DNA from: CAIMWS01 sp964409245
Lineage (GTDB): Bacteria > Verrucomicrobiota > Verrucomicrobiia > Limisphaerales > UBA1319
Reading direction: 5' to 3'
NCBI GenBank assembly: GCA_964409245.1
Contig: CAYPCQ010000019.1
Location: forward strand, 1-64,000
Length of the DNA stretch: 64,000 nt
In this document: piece by piece, positions 50,473 through 59,957 of the stretch
Position numbering within the stretch: the stretch's first letter is position 1
Layout: each line of letters opens with the position of its first letter
Translations under genes and position numbers: made by a program
Notes under the pieces: model-generated
What the model saw: only the letters and a program-made list of their open reading frames with translations
Databases searched by the model: none
Told to the model about the DNA's origin: nothing

Positions 50473-51605
50473 GCCAATACCTTTTGGACCAGGCCGAAGG
50501 GACGTCCTGGCGGGAATTCCTCTCGCCGCTGCGGGTGTTTTCCTACATCACGGTCCGCAGCGCCGGGGCGGCGATCACCGCCCTGCTGGTGAGCTGGTGG
50601 CTGGGGCCGAAGGTGATCGCCTGGCTGAAGCGGCTCAAATTCGGCCAGGACTACGTGGATAAAGCCGAGGCATCCGGTGACCTGGTCATGCGCATCATCC
50701 AGAAAAAGGGCACCCCTACCATGGGTGGGGTGCTCATCGTCGCGGCCCTGGACATTGGCGGCCTGCTTTGGGCGCAGTGGAATGAGCTGGTCTTGCTCAC
50801 CTTATTGTCGGTGATGGTGCTGGCGGGCCTGGGATTTTGGGACGATTACATGAAGATCACCCGGCAAAACAACCGGGGCACCACCTCGCTGGTCAAATTG
50901 AGCGTCCAGTTCATCCTGGGCGGCGCGATCGCCGGCTACTTGTGGATTTTCCCCAAAACCACTTCCTTGATCACGGAAATCCAGGTGCCGTTTTTCAAGG
51001 CGCCCGTGGTCACCGGGGCGGTGGTGCTCGGTTTGATCATCGCCACTTTGAGCATCGTGGGCAGCTCCAACGCTGTCAACCTCACCGATGGGCTCGATGG
51101 CCTGGCCATCGGCTGCACCCTCATTGTTTCTTTCGTGTTCCTGGTGATGTCGTATATCGCCGGCAACGTGAAAATCTCCGCCTACCTGCTGGTTCCTTAT
51201 GTGCCTGGAGCCGGCGAATTGACCGTCTGCTGCGCCGCCATGATCGGCGCCGGCCTGGGATTCCTCTGGTTCAACTGCCACCCCGCCCAGGTGTTCATGG
51301 GGGACACCGGATCGCTGGCGCTGGGCGGGGCGCTGGGCATCATGGCGGTGCTGATCCACCAGCCATTGGTGCTGGTGATCGCCGGTGGCGTGTTTGTGGC
51401 GGAAGCCCTCTCCGTGCTCCTGCAAACCGGCTGGTTCAAGCTGTCGCGCCGGTGGTATGGGGCTGGGCGGCGGCTGTTCCTGATGGCTCCGCTGCATCAT
51501 CATTTTGAAAAAAAGGGCTGGTATGAATCCCAAGTGGTTACTCGTTTTTACATTTTGGGGCTGCTGTGCGCCGTGGTGGCGCTCAGCTCATTAAAGTTGC
51601 GTTAA
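50457..51605 (+). CDS. mraY: Phospho-MurNAc-pentapeptide translocase MraY
   Basis: 382 residues with about ten membrane helices. Family motifs are Gly-Thr-Pro-Thr-Met-Gly-Gly (about 83-89), Phe-Trp-Asp-Asp-Tyr-Met-Lys (about 122-128), Asn-Leu-Thr-Asp-Gly-Leu-Asp-Gly-Leu (about 205-213) and Met-Ala-Pro-Leu-His-His-His-Phe (near 343-350). It makes lipid I at the inner membrane. ATG 50457 has GGAGGGG just upstream within murF. 51606-51897 holds no supported gene; a 75-codon frame at 51630 has no recognisable feature. Confidence 0.95.
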   Translation: MLYYLSQYLLDQAEGTSWREFLSPLRVFSYITVRSAGAAITALLVSWWLGPKVIAWLKRLKFGQDYVDKAEASGDLVMRIIQKKGTPTMGGVLIVAALDIGGLLWAQWNELVLLTLLSVMVLAGLGFWDDYMKITRQNNRGTTSLVKLSVQFILGGAIAGYLWIFPKTTSLITEIQVPFFKAPVVTGAVVLGLIIATLSIVGSSNAVNLTDGLDGLAIGCTLIVSFVFLVMSYIAGNVKISAYLLVPYVPGAGELTVCCAAMIGAGLGFLWFNCHPAQVFMGDTGSLALGGALGIMAVLIHQPLVLVIAGGVFVAEALSVLLQTGWFKLSRRWYGAGRRLFLMAPLHHHFEKKGWYESQVVTRFYILGLLCAVVALSSLKLR

Positions 51606-51897
51606 ACAGGGTGTCAGGAAAATAAAAAAATGCGAACCTTTGATTATATTGGGCGAACCTCGCGTTCCGCTAAAAACAACCCAAGCGACACGCTTCAAAG
51701 CCCGGGTGCGGAATCACCGGGTCCGAACCATACCCGCGCGGGCTGGCTCGATTTCCATCGCTACCAAGCGAGAAACAATGCGGCCGGCGGAATCAAGATT
51801 CAGCGGTTTTCCACACATTTCTGCCTGAACACCAACCACTTCGCGCAGATATCCTGACTCCCGCTGGAACGCCGCGAGGACGCAATTGAGATTGGAT

Positions 51898-53322
51898 ATG
51901 GATCATTGGCCGGGTCAGGAAGTATTGGTGGTGGGGCTGGGCTCCAGCGGGCGGGCGGCGAGCCGGCTGCTCCGCCTGCTGGAGGCCCAGGTCACGGCCA
52001 TCGATGGCGCGGCCACGGATGACCTGCGCCGGGAGGCGGCGGTTTTGGCTGGAGAAGGCATCCGCGCCCTGGTGGGCACCCAGGAGCTGCCGGCCGGCAA
52101 TTTCGCCGCGGCGGTGGTCAGCCCCGGGGTGCCGCCGGGCATCCCGGTCATGCGGGCCATCCGCCAGCGGGGCATCCCGGCCATCAGTGAATTGGAGCTG
52201 GGCGGGCGGCAAGTTGCCGGCCCCATGGTGGCCATCACCGGCACCAACGGCAAAACCACCACCACGGAACTGGTGGCCCGGACCTTCGAGCTCGCCGGCC
52301 TTAAATCCATCGCCGCCGGGAACATCGGCCTGCCGCTTTGCGAGGTGGCGCGGCGCCGGGAGACCTGGGATTACCTGGCCGTGGAAGCCAGTTCCTTCCA
52401 GCTGGAAGCCATCGACCAGTTCCAGCCCGCCGCGGCGCTTTTGATGAACCTGACGCCGGATCATCTGGACCGCTACGATTCATTGGAGGATTACCTTCGC
52501 ACCAAGGGCCGGATATTCATGAACCAGGCCCCGGATCAATGGGCGGTAGTCCAGTGGGAAGCCCGGCAGATACTGCGGGATCTGGGCGTCCCCATTGCGG
52601 CGCAAGTGATGACCTTCAGCGCCCGGGCGGGCGCAGCGGATCTTTTCCTGGAGGAAGGCGTCATCCACAGCCGCTGGCCGGGGTGGGTGGGGCCCCTCCT
52701 GAGCCTGCAGCACGCCCGGCTCCAGGGCGCGCATAACGTGGAAAATATGATGGCCGCCCTGGGCGCGGCACTGGTCTTGCGCCTGCCGCTGGCGGCGGCG
52801 GTCCAGGCTTTAGGCAGCTACCAGCCGGCGCCCCACCGCTGCGAGCGGGTGGCCGAATTCGGGGGCGTCCAATTCGTCAATGATTCCAAGGCCACGAACG
52901 TGGACGCGGTGCGCCAGGCGCTGCTGGCCATGCCGGCGCCGGGGGACGGCTGCGCCAATATCTGGCTGATCGCCGGCGGCAAGGATAAAGGCTTCTCCTA
53001 CGGGGAGTTGGGACCCGTCCTGGCCAGCCGGGTGCGGGGCGCTTTTGTGCTGGGCGAAACCGGCCGGCGCATCTGCGGCGAATGGCAGCGCTTTACGCCT
53101 TGCACCAGTGTGGAATCGCTGTTAGAAGCAGTTGATAAGGCGGGCCGGCTGGCCCAGCAGGGGGATGTGATCCTGCTTTCGCCGGCCTGCTCCAGTTTTG
53201 ACCTGTTCCAGAACTACCAGCACCGGGGCGAAATGTTCCGGCGGGCAGTTCAAGATTGGATCCGGCGGCGGACGGGAGGTCCGCAGGGCGCCGGCACCGG
53301 CGCCGGTGAGGCGCGCCCATGA
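51898..53322 (+). CDS. murD: UDP-MurNAc-alanine:D-glutamate ligase MurD
   Basis: 474 residues from ATG 51898; an in-frame TTG at 51886 is less likely. N-terminal Val-Val-Gly-Leu-Gly-Ser-Ser-Gly-Arg-Ala (about 10-19). P-loop Gly-Thr-Asn-Gly-Lys-Thr-Thr-Thr-Thr-Glu (about 114-123). Mur motifs Asn-Leu-Thr-Pro-Asp-His-Leu-Asp-Arg and Asn-Asp-Ser-Lys-Ala-Thr-Asn are present. The 293-bp spacer before it is the longest in the operon. Confidence 0.94.
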   Translation: MDHWPGQEVLVVGLGSSGRAASRLLRLLEAQVTAIDGAATDDLRREAAVLAGEGIRALVGTQELPAGNFAAAVVSPGVPPGIPVMRAIRQRGIPAISELELGGRQVAGPMVAITGTNGKTTTTELVARTFELAGLKSIAAGNIGLPLCEVARRRETWDYLAVEASSFQLEAIDQFQPAAALLMNLTPDHLDRYDSLEDYLRTKGRIFMNQAPDQWAVVQWEARQILRDLGVPIAAQVMTFSARAGAADLFLEEGVIHSRWPGWVGPLLSLQHARLQGAHNVENMMAALGAALVLRLPLAAAVQALGSYQPAPHRCERVAEFGGVQFVNDSKATNVDAVRQALLAMPAPGDGCANIWLIAGGKDKGFSYGELGPVLASRVRGAFVLGETGRRICGEWQRFTPCTSVESLLEAVDKAGRLAQQGDVILLSPACSSFDLFQNYQHRGEMFRRAVQDWIRRRTGGPQGAGTGAGEARP

Positions 53323-53417
53323 AAAGGATTTTGACAATTTGGCCGGCGGTTAACCAACCGGCCCGAAAAAATTAAGAGCGAAATGAGTAAAATTAACAAG
53401 CAGCAGCACCCCACGCC

Positions 53418-54257
53418 ATGAATAACATCAATCCACTACTCTCGCCGGGAAATCTCCTGGAGCAGCGAGCCAAAAGCAAATCGAACCTGATCATCGCCGT
53501 TTTCACCGTGCTGGCCATCCACGTGGTCTTGTTTTGCGGGCTGCTCATGCAGGGCTGCCGGCAGGAAACGACCGGCAGCAAGGCCACCAACGCGGTGGCG
53601 GTGGATCCCCGCATGCTGGCGCTCACCAACCTGCCTTCGATCACGAGCAACCTGGTGGCGGAGCCGCCCCCGAGCCCGCCGCCGGTCGCCACTCCGTCCA
53701 ATCCGCCCGCCGCCAACCCGCCGGTGGCGGACACCAGCGGCGCTGCGCCCAACCCGCCCGCTGCCAATCCCCCGGTGGCGGACGCCGGCGGCACCCCGCC
53801 CAATCCGCCCGCCGCCAATCCCCCGCTGGTGGATGCTGGCGGCAGCAAGGAATACACGGTGGCCAAGGGCGATTATTTCCTGAAAATCGCCAAGGCCCAC
53901 GGGATCACGGTGGCGGACATGACCAAGGCCAATCCCAATGTCGATTCCCGCAAGCTTAAAATCGGGCAAAAACTGGTGATCCCCGCGCCCGCGGCCGCGG
54001 CCGGCAAACCCGAGGCTGCTGGCGGCGCCAAGGCGGAAACCGGAGGCGTTGCCACCTACACGGTGAAGGCCAACGACAATCTGACCAAGATCGCCCGGCT
54101 GCATCACACCACGGCCAAGGAAATCCAGGCTTTGAACAAACTCCCGTTCAACCAGCTGCGCGTTGGGCAGAAGCTCAAAATACCGGCTCCCAAAACGGGC
54201 TCCAGCGCCACCCCGGCCGCGAGCGGCGCCAAAACCAACGCCGGCGCGAAGAAGTAA
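53418..54257 (+). CDS. Membrane-anchored LysM protein within the dcw cluster
   Basis: 279 residues. One membrane helix (about residues 23-44) is followed by a Pro-rich linker with three tandem copies of a unit like Asn-Pro-Pro-Ala-Ala-Asn-Pro-Pro-Val-Ala-Asp (DNA 53699-53842). Two LysM domains follow: Tyr-Thr-Val-Ala-Lys-Gly-Asp-Tyr (about 147-154) and Tyr-Thr-Val-Lys-Ala-Asn-Asp-Asn (about 214-221), each ending in Gly-Gln-Lys-Leu. LysM binds N-acetylglucosamine polymers such as peptidoglycan. Its place between murD and ftsW suggests a septal wall-binding role; this is not part of the standard dcw set. Confidence 0.85.
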   Translation: MNNINPLLSPGNLLEQRAKSKSNLIIAVFTVLAIHVVLFCGLLMQGCRQETTGSKATNAVAVDPRMLALTNLPSITSNLVAEPPPSPPPVATPSNPPAANPPVADTSGAAPNPPAANPPVADAGGTPPNPPAANPPLVDAGGSKEYTVAKGDYFLKIAKAHGITVADMTKANPNVDSRKLKIGQKLVIPAPAAAAGKPEAAGGAKAETGGVATYTVKANDNLTKIARLHHTTAKEIQALNKLPFNQLRVGQKLKIPAPKTGSSATPAASGAKTNAGAKK

Positions 54258-54341
54258 CCCCATCGCCTGGTTTCGGCCAGGAAGCGGGCGTTTCGCCAGC
54301 AGGGGAGGCGCCCGCATCGAGGTCCACAACCCGTCCGGTCC

Positions 54342-55466
54342 ATGAAGATTGCCACCAGCCTGTTTATCCTGTGCGCGGGTTCGCTGCTCGCCCTCGGGAT
54401 GGTGGTGCTGTACAGCGCCGGCATGGACAAGGAAGGGGCCCGGTTCCTTTTGCGGCAATGCGTGTGGGCGGCGGTGGGCTTGGTGGTCTGCCTCACCATG
54501 GTGGCGATGGATTACCGGCGGCTGAAGAAGGCGGGCTGGATTCTGCTCGGGATTTCCGTGGTGCTGCTCATCCTGGTATTCGTCCCCCCTTTCCGCTGCC
54601 CCGCCAATGGCGCCTCGCGCTGGATGAACCTGAAAGTGATGAAATTCCAGTCCTCCGAGCTGGCCAAGCTGGCGCTGCTGATCACCCTGGCCGCCTATTG
54701 TGAAAAGAACCAGAAGCATATGCGTTCCTTCTGGCGCGGGATGATCGTCCCCGGGGCGGTGGCCGGCAGCATATTGGTCCTGGTTTTCGCCGAGCCGGAT
54801 TGGGGTGCCACCGCCCTGTTGGGGTCAGTTTCGCTGGCCTTGCTGCTGCTGGGCGGCCTGCGGTGGGTTTTCCTCCTGCCGATGGTTCCGCTGGGGGTGG
54901 CCGGCCTCGGTTATCTGCTGCTGAATAACTCGGTGCGCATGGCCCGGGTCATGGCCTGGCTCCACCCGGAATTGGACAAGGAGGGCGCCGGCTACCAGGT
55001 CACCCAGGCCATTTATGCGCTGGGTTCCGGCGGCTGGTTTGGCCTGGGCCTGGGCAATGGCCGCCAAAAGCTCGGCTTTGTCCCGGAACACCATACGGAC
55101 TTCATTTTATCGGTCATCGGTGAGGAGCTGGGGCTGGTGGCCACCCTGGGGATCGTGGCGGCGTTCCTGGTGCTGGTGGTCTGCGGCCTGTATATCGCGT
55201 GGAACTCCTCCGACCAGTTCGGGGTGCTCCTGGGCTCCTCGATCTCCCTGATGATCGGCCTCCAGGCCTTCATCAACATCGGGGTGGTCACCGCGGTGTT
55301 GCCGAACAAGGGTTTGCCTTTGCCGTTCATCAGCTACGGGGGATCGAACCTGGTGATCATGTTAACTTGCGTCGGCTTGATGCTGAGCATTGCCCGGCGG
55401 GCCGGACCCCGTTCCGGCCTGCCCGGCGATTCCCTCGAGCCGGCGGCGGCCACTTTGCCCTATTGA
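54342..55466 (+). CDS. ftsW: Septal peptidoglycan polymerase FtsW
   Basis: 374 residues of SEDS type with about ten membrane helices. It opens with Val-Val-Leu-Tyr-Ser-Ala-Gly-Met. Conserved parts are Asn-Gly-Ala-Ser-Arg-Trp (about 87-92), Lys-Leu-Gly-Phe-Val-Pro-Glu-His-His-Thr-Asp-Phe-Ile (about 242-254) and Pro-Phe-Ile-Ser-Tyr-Gly-Gly-Ser (about 327-334). It polymerises glycan strands with FtsI. Its stop overlaps the murG start (TGATG). Confidence 0.93.
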   Translation: MKIATSLFILCAGSLLALGMVVLYSAGMDKEGARFLLRQCVWAAVGLVVCLTMVAMDYRRLKKAGWILLGISVVLLILVFVPPFRCPANGASRWMNLKVMKFQSSELAKLALLITLAAYCEKNQKHMRSFWRGMIVPGAVAGSILVLVFAEPDWGATALLGSVSLALLLLGGLRWVFLLPMVPLGVAGLGYLLLNNSVRMARVMAWLHPELDKEGAGYQVTQAIYALGSGGWFGLGLGNGRQKLGFVPEHHTDFILSVIGEELGLVATLGIVAAFLVLVVCGLYIAWNSSDQFGVLLGSSISLMIGLQAFINIGVVTAVLPNKGLPLPFISYGGSNLVIMLTCVGLMLSIARRAGPRSGLPGDSLEPAAATLPY

Positions 55467-56617
55467 TGCAGAACCAAACCCATAGACCGGCTGCCGCCAT
55501 CGTGTGTGGCGGCACTGGCGGCCATTTGTTCCCGGGCTTCGCCATCGGCGAAGCCTTGCTGGAATTGGGCTGCGACGTCACCGCTTTCATCACCACCAAG
55601 GAGATTGACCAGGTGGCGGCGCAAAGCGCCGGCGGCCTCGCCACGGTGACCCTCCCGGTGCTGGCCCTGAAAAAGCAAGGCTGGTGGAAGTTCCTGCGGG
55701 CCTGCAAAGAGTCCAGCGCCCTGGCCCGGAAAACATATCAGGAAAAGGGGATCCGCGCGGTGATCGCCATGGGCGCCTTCCTGAGCGTGCCTGCCACCTG
55801 GGCGGCGCGGTCCTGCGGCGCGGCCACCTTCATCCACGAGGCCAACGCCGTTCCCGGCCGCGCCAACCGCATCGTGAGCTGGTGGGCCGGGGAGGCTTTC
55901 GTCTATTTCCCCCAATGCGCCCGCCGCCTGCGCCACGACCGGATCACCGCGGTGGGGATGCCCGTGCGGCCCCAGTTCCAGCCGCAGGATCCGGCCGCCT
56001 GCCGGGTCATGCTGGGCCTGGATCCCCTCCGCCCGGTGCTGCTGGTCATGGGTGGCAGCCAGGGGGCCACCGCGGTCAACAACCTGGTTTTGGAGGCCCT
56101 GCCGCACCTGCGGAAGGCCGTCCCGGAGCTGCAGTTCATCCACCTGGCCGGCCGGAAGGATGCGGACCGCGTCCGGGATGCCTATGCGCGGCGGTCGTGC
56201 GCGGCGGTCGTGCGCCCGTTCCTCACGGAAATGGAGCTGGCGATGAATGCCGCCACCGCGGCCATCAGCCGCGCGGGGGGCTCCTCGCTGGCTGAGTCGG
56301 CGGCGCTGCGGCTGCCTTCCCTGCTGATCCCTTATCCGCATGCCGCGGATAACCATCAACATCACAATGCCCTGGCCTTCGTGGAATCCGGCGCGGCGCG
56401 GATGCTCAGCCAGGCGGCCGCCACGCCGGCGGCGGTCGCGCGGGAGCTGGCCGCCCTGCTGGGGCCGGCCGGGGAAAAGGTGAAATCGGCTTTGGCGGCG
56501 TGGCATCAGCCGGGGGCGGCGGCGGATATCGCCCAGCGGCTGCTGGCGGCCATCAAGGAGCGGATGCCGGAAAACGGGGAGGCTGCGGCCGGGCCGCGGC
56601 CGGCGCCTGGAAAATGA
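55466..56617 (+). CDS. murG: N-acetylglucosaminyltransferase MurG
   Basis: 383 residues from ATG 55466. N-terminal Gly-Gly-Thr-Gly-Gly-His-Leu-Phe-Pro-Gly (about 14-23), the lipid-acceptor loop. Middle Gly-Gly-Ser-Gln-Gly-Ala (about 195-200) and Ala-Ile-Ser-Arg-Ala-Gly-Gly-Ser-Ser (about 266-274) for nucleotide-sugar binding. It makes lipid II. The C-terminus overlaps murC-murB by 4 bases (ATGA). Confidence 0.94.
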   Translation: MQNQTHRPAAAIVCGGTGGHLFPGFAIGEALLELGCDVTAFITTKEIDQVAAQSAGGLATVTLPVLALKKQGWWKFLRACKESSALARKTYQEKGIRAVIAMGAFLSVPATWAARSCGAATFIHEANAVPGRANRIVSWWAGEAFVYFPQCARRLRHDRITAVGMPVRPQFQPQDPAACRVMLGLDPLRPVLLVMGGSQGATAVNNLVLEALPHLRKAVPELQFIHLAGRKDADRVRDAYARRSCAAVVRPFLTEMELAMNAATAAISRAGGSSLAESAALRLPSLLIPYPHAADNHQHHNALAFVESGAARMLSQAAATPAAVARELAALLGPAGEKVKSALAAWHQPGAAADIAQRLLAAIKERMPENGEAAAGPRPAPGK

Positions 56618-58980
56618 ACGACACCGCAAACAGTTACCTGAAGCAGGACCAACCCCGGGAACTCGCAGCCTGGCTGGCCGGAAGGCGGGCCGGCGGGCCG
56701 GTGCACCTGGTGGGGGCAGGGGGATGCGGCATGAGCGCGCTGGGCCATGTGCTCCTGGATTTGGGCTACACCATCACCGGATCGGACCTGGCCGCCAGCC
56801 CGGAAACCGCCCAGCTGGAGGGGCGGGGGGCGGTGATCGCCCAAGGGCACAGTGCCGGGGCGGTCCAGGCTGCGCAGCCCATCCTGGTGGTGTTTTCCTC
56901 CGCCATCCGGCCGGATAATCCCGAGCTGGCGGCCGCCCGGGCGCTGGCGGTGCCGGTGGTGCGCCGCGGGGAGCTGCTGGCCGCGCTGGCCACCGCCGGC
57001 CAGGCGGTCTGCGTGGCCGGCATGCACGGCAAGACCACCACCTCCGCCCTGCTGGCCTTCGCCCTGGGGAATTTGGGCGCCCGGCCCGGCTACGCGGTGG
57101 GGTCGCTCGTCCCGCAGCTGGCGCCCCACGGGAAAGCTGCGCCGGCCGGCGGTTCCGCTCCCGCCTGGTTCATCCTGGAAACGGATGAAAGCGATGGCAC
57201 CCTCACCGCCTACCATCCCGCCCACGCCATCCTGCTCAACGTGGACGAGGATCACCTCGATCACTTCGGCAGCTTTGACCGGATTGGCCGCGAATTCCAG
57301 ACCTTTGCCAGCCAGGTGCGGGGCACGGTTTTTTATTCGGCGGACGATCCCCGGCTCGGGCCGCTGCTGGCCGGCCAGCCGCGGAAAATATCCTGGGGAT
57401 TCCAGCCCGCCGATTACCAGGTGGTCCAGCACGCCATCGGTGGCGGTGGTTCCGAATTCGAGCTGAGCCATGGCGGCCAATCGCTGGGCCGGTTTGGCAT
57501 CCGCCTGATCGGCCGCAGCAATGTGTCCAACGCTGCCGCCGTGGTCGCGGTCCTGCATCAGCTGGGGTTTGCGCCAGAGGCCATCGCGGAGGCGATCCGC
57601 GATTTCCAGGGCGCCGCCCGCCGCCAGCAGGAGCTGTATCGGGATGAGTCCGTGCAGGTGTTCGAGGATTACGGGCATCATCCGCAGGAAATCCAGGCCA
57701 CTCTGGAAGCCTTCCAAGCGGCCCGGCCCGGCCGGCTGCTGGTGGCTTTCCAGCCGCATCGCCACACCCGCACCCGGGATCTGCTGGATCGCTTTGCCAC
57801 TTGTTTCGGCCCGGCCGATTGGCTCTGGCTCACGGACATCTATGCCGCGGGCGAAGAGCCCCTTCCCGGTGTGACGGGTGAAACGCTCGCCCGGGCGGTG
57901 GCCGCCACCGGCCGGCAAGTGAGCTGCATCCCCACGCTGCCCGCCCTGGAGGAAGCCGTTTCCCAGGCGGTGCGTCCCGGGGATGTGGTGTTGTTCCTCG
58001 GGGCGGGGGATATCACCCAAGCCGCCCACCAGCTGGCCGCGCGGTTGCGCGCCCGGCGCCTGGCCGGCGCCGGGACCATCGGCGGCCAATTGAGCCGGCT
58101 GGTGTCGCCCGGGACGGTCATCCGCGGCGGGGAGCCGCTGGCCAAAAAGACGACCTGGCGGGTGGGCGGCCGGGCGGATTGGTATGTGGAGCCGGCCACG
58201 GAGGACGACCTGGCGGCGGTGCTCCAATTCTGCGCCGGGCGGGATCTGCCGGTGCTGGTCCTGGGCCGGGGCTCGAATCTGCTGGTGCAGGATGGCGGCT
58301 GGCGCGGCCTGGTGGTTTGCTTGAACGGTCCCTCCTGGAGCCGCATCGCCGTCGAGGGGGAGCGCCTCCGCGCCGGGGCCGGGGCGCGGCTGCGGGAGGT
58401 GGTCATGACCGCCCGCCGGCACGGGCTGGGCGGCCTGGAGTTCCTGGAGGGCATACCGGGCAGCTTGGGCGGGGCGCTCCGCATGAACGCCGGGGCCATG
58501 GGCGCCAGCTTGTTCCAGGTGCTGGAACAGGTGCGGGCCATGGATTATTCCGGCCGGGTGGGCGAGCGCGCCGCGGGCCAGATCCCGGTGGCCTACCGCT
58601 CCTGCGCCTGGTTCCAGGATCACATCGCCCTGGAGGCGGTCGTGCGGGCCGTGCCCGCCCCGGTGGAGCAGATCGACGAGATCCTGCGCGGCCACCACCA
58701 GCGGCGGTGGCGGACCCAGCCGGCGGCGCCCAGCGCGGGGTGCGTCTTCAAGAATCCGGCGGGCAGCTCGGCCGGCCGGCTGATCGATGAGCTGGGGCTG
58801 AAAGGCCTGCGCGTCGGCGGGGCGCGGGTGTCCGAGGTGCACGCCAATTTCATCGTCAATGAAGGCCGGGCGGCCGCCCGGGATGTTTTGCGGTTGATCG
58901 AGCAGATCCGCGAGCGGGTGCGCGCGGAGCGGGGGATCGAGCTGGAGCTGGAAATCAAAATTGTCGGGGAGCCGGAATGA
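56614..58980 (+). CDS. murC-murB: Fused UDP-MurNAc:L-Ala ligase (MurC) and UDP-MurNAc dehydrogenase (MurB)
   Basis: 788 residues from ATG 56614. MurC part (about 1-478): Gly-Ala-Gly-Gly-Cys-Gly-Met-Ser-Ala (about 32-40), P-loop Met-His-Gly-Lys-Thr-Thr-Thr (about 137-143), Asn-Val-Asp-Glu-Asp-His-Leu-Asp-His, and Tyr-Gly-His-His-Pro-Gln-Glu. MurB part (about 485-788): Thr-Thr-Trp-Arg-Val-Gly-Gly, Gly-Arg-Gly-Ser-Asn-Leu-Leu-Val, Gly-Ile-Pro-Gly-Ser-Leu-Gly-Gly, and Ser-Ala-Gly-Cys-Val-Phe-Lys-Asn-Pro, with Cys at the proton-donor position where Ser is common. One protein thus carries the second and third steps of UDP-MurNAc-Ala synthesis. The frame is continuous with no stop or start signal at the junction. 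Confidence 0.95.
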   Translation: MNDTANSYLKQDQPRELAAWLAGRRAGGPVHLVGAGGCGMSALGHVLLDLGYTITGSDLAASPETAQLEGRGAVIAQGHSAGAVQAAQPILVVFSSAIRPDNPELAAARALAVPVVRRGELLAALATAGQAVCVAGMHGKTTTSALLAFALGNLGARPGYAVGSLVPQLAPHGKAAPAGGSAPAWFILETDESDGTLTAYHPAHAILLNVDEDHLDHFGSFDRIGREFQTFASQVRGTVFYSADDPRLGPLLAGQPRKISWGFQPADYQVVQHAIGGGGSEFELSHGGQSLGRFGIRLIGRSNVSNAAAVVAVLHQLGFAPEAIAEAIRDFQGAARRQQELYRDESVQVFEDYGHHPQEIQATLEAFQAARPGRLLVAFQPHRHTRTRDLLDRFATCFGPADWLWLTDIYAAGEEPLPGVTGETLARAVAATGRQVSCIPTLPALEEAVSQAVRPGDVVLFLGAGDITQAAHQLAARLRARRLAGAGTIGGQLSRLVSPGTVIRGGEPLAKKTTWRVGGRADWYVEPATEDDLAAVLQFCAGRDLPVLVLGRGSNLLVQDGGWRGLVVCLNGPSWSRIAVEGERLRAGAGARLREVVMTARRHGLGGLEFLEGIPGSLGGALRMNAGAMGASLFQVLEQVRAMDYSGRVGERAAGQIPVAYRSCAWFQDHIALEAVVRAVPAPVEQIDEILRGHHQRRWRTQPAAPSAGCVFKNPAGSSAGRLIDELGLKGLRVGGARVSEVHANFIVNEGRAAARDVLRLIEQIRERVRAERGIELELEIKIVGEPE

Positions 58981-59957
58981 TGACTGACACGCCAAAACCT
59001 ATCACGCCCGGGCCGGTCACCGTGCTGGCCGGCGGGCCCTCCGCGGAACGCGAGGTCTCCCTGCGCAGCGGCCAGGCGGTGGCCCAGGCCCTGCGGTCCC
59101 TGGGACACCCGGTGGTGGAGCTGGATCCGCGGGAGCCGGGCTGGATCCTGCCGGCGGGCACGCGCGCGGTGTTCCTGGTTTTGCACGGCACCTACGGGGA
59201 GGACGGCACCGTCCAGGCCGCCCTGGAAAAGACCGGCGTGCCGTACACCGGGTGCGGGCCGGAAGCCAGCCGGATCGCCTTCGACAAAGCCCTGACCAAG
59301 GACCGCTGCGTGGCGGCGGGCGTGCCCACCGCCCCCTTCCGGGTGCTGCGCCGGGCGGACGAGCCGTGGCCGGTGGGCTGGCGGCCGCCGGTGGTGCTGA
59401 AGCCGGTCCGCCAAGGCTCGAGCATCGGCCTCCAATTTGTGGACACCCGGGAGGCCTGGGAGGAGGCGGTGCGGGCGGCTTTCGCCTTCGACTCCGAGGT
59501 GCTCGTGGAGGAGCGCGTTTTCGGGCGGGAGCTGACGGTGGGTATTCTCGGTGGCCAGGTGCTGCCGGTGGTGGAGATCCGCCCCCGGCAGGGCGCCTAT
59601 GACTACCATAATAAATACACCTCCGGGGCCACGGAGTATTTCTGCCCCGCCCCGCTGGCGCCGGAGGTGGAGGCCCGCGTGCAAGCGGCGGCCTGGGAGG
59701 TCTTCCGGGCGGTGGGCGGCCGGGATTATGCGCGGGTGGATGTATTGCTGCGGGAGAATGGTCAGCCGGTGGTGCTGGAGGTCAACACGCTGCCTGGCAT
59801 GACCGAGACCAGCCTGCTGCCCAAGGCGGCCGCCGCCGCGGGCCTCGGCTACCCACAATTGTGCCAGCGCATGCTCGAATTGGCGCTGGGCCGGCCGCCG
59901 GCCGGAAAATCCGGCGCTGCCGATACCTTGAGAAAGGCCAGTCATGGGATGGTTTAA
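58977..59957 (+). CDS. ddl: D-alanine-D-alanine ligase
   Basis: 326 residues of ATP-grasp type starting at ATG 58977 (overlap ATGA). Family parts: Leu-Ala-Gly-Gly-Pro-Ser-Ala-Glu-Arg-Glu-Val-Ser (about 16-27), Leu-His-Gly-Thr-Tyr-Gly-Glu-Asp-Gly (about 68-76), Gln-Gly-Ser-Ser-Ile-Gly (about 145-150), and Glu-Val-Asn-Thr-Leu-Pro-Gly-Met-Thr (about 268-276). It makes the D-Ala-D-Ala used by MurF. The last 14 bases overlap ftsQ. Confidence 0.95.
   Translation: MMTDTPKPITPGPVTVLAGGPSAEREVSLRSGQAVAQALRSLGHPVVELDPREPGWILPAGTRAVFLVLHGTYGEDGTVQAALEKTGVPYTGCGPEASRIAFDKALTKDRCVAAGVPTAPFRVLRRADEPWPVGWRPPVVLKPVRQGSSIGLQFVDTREAWEEAVRAAFAFDSEVLVEERVFGRELTVGILGGQVLPVVEIRPRQGAYDYHNKYTSGATEYFCPAPLAPEVEARVQAAAWEVFRAVGGRDYARVDVLLRENGQPVVLEVNTLPGMTETSLLPKAAAAAGLGYPQLCQRMLELALGRPPAGKSGAADTLRKASHGMV

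Noticed and set aside
51630..51857. A 75-codon frame between mraY and murD
   Set aside because: No domain or conserved feature seen; the spacer is more likely untranslated.
56506..58995. An 829-codon open frame on the - strand
   Set aside because: It mirrors murC-murB, has a Pro/Gln/Gly/His-rich composition and no domain. It is a GC shadow of the real gene.
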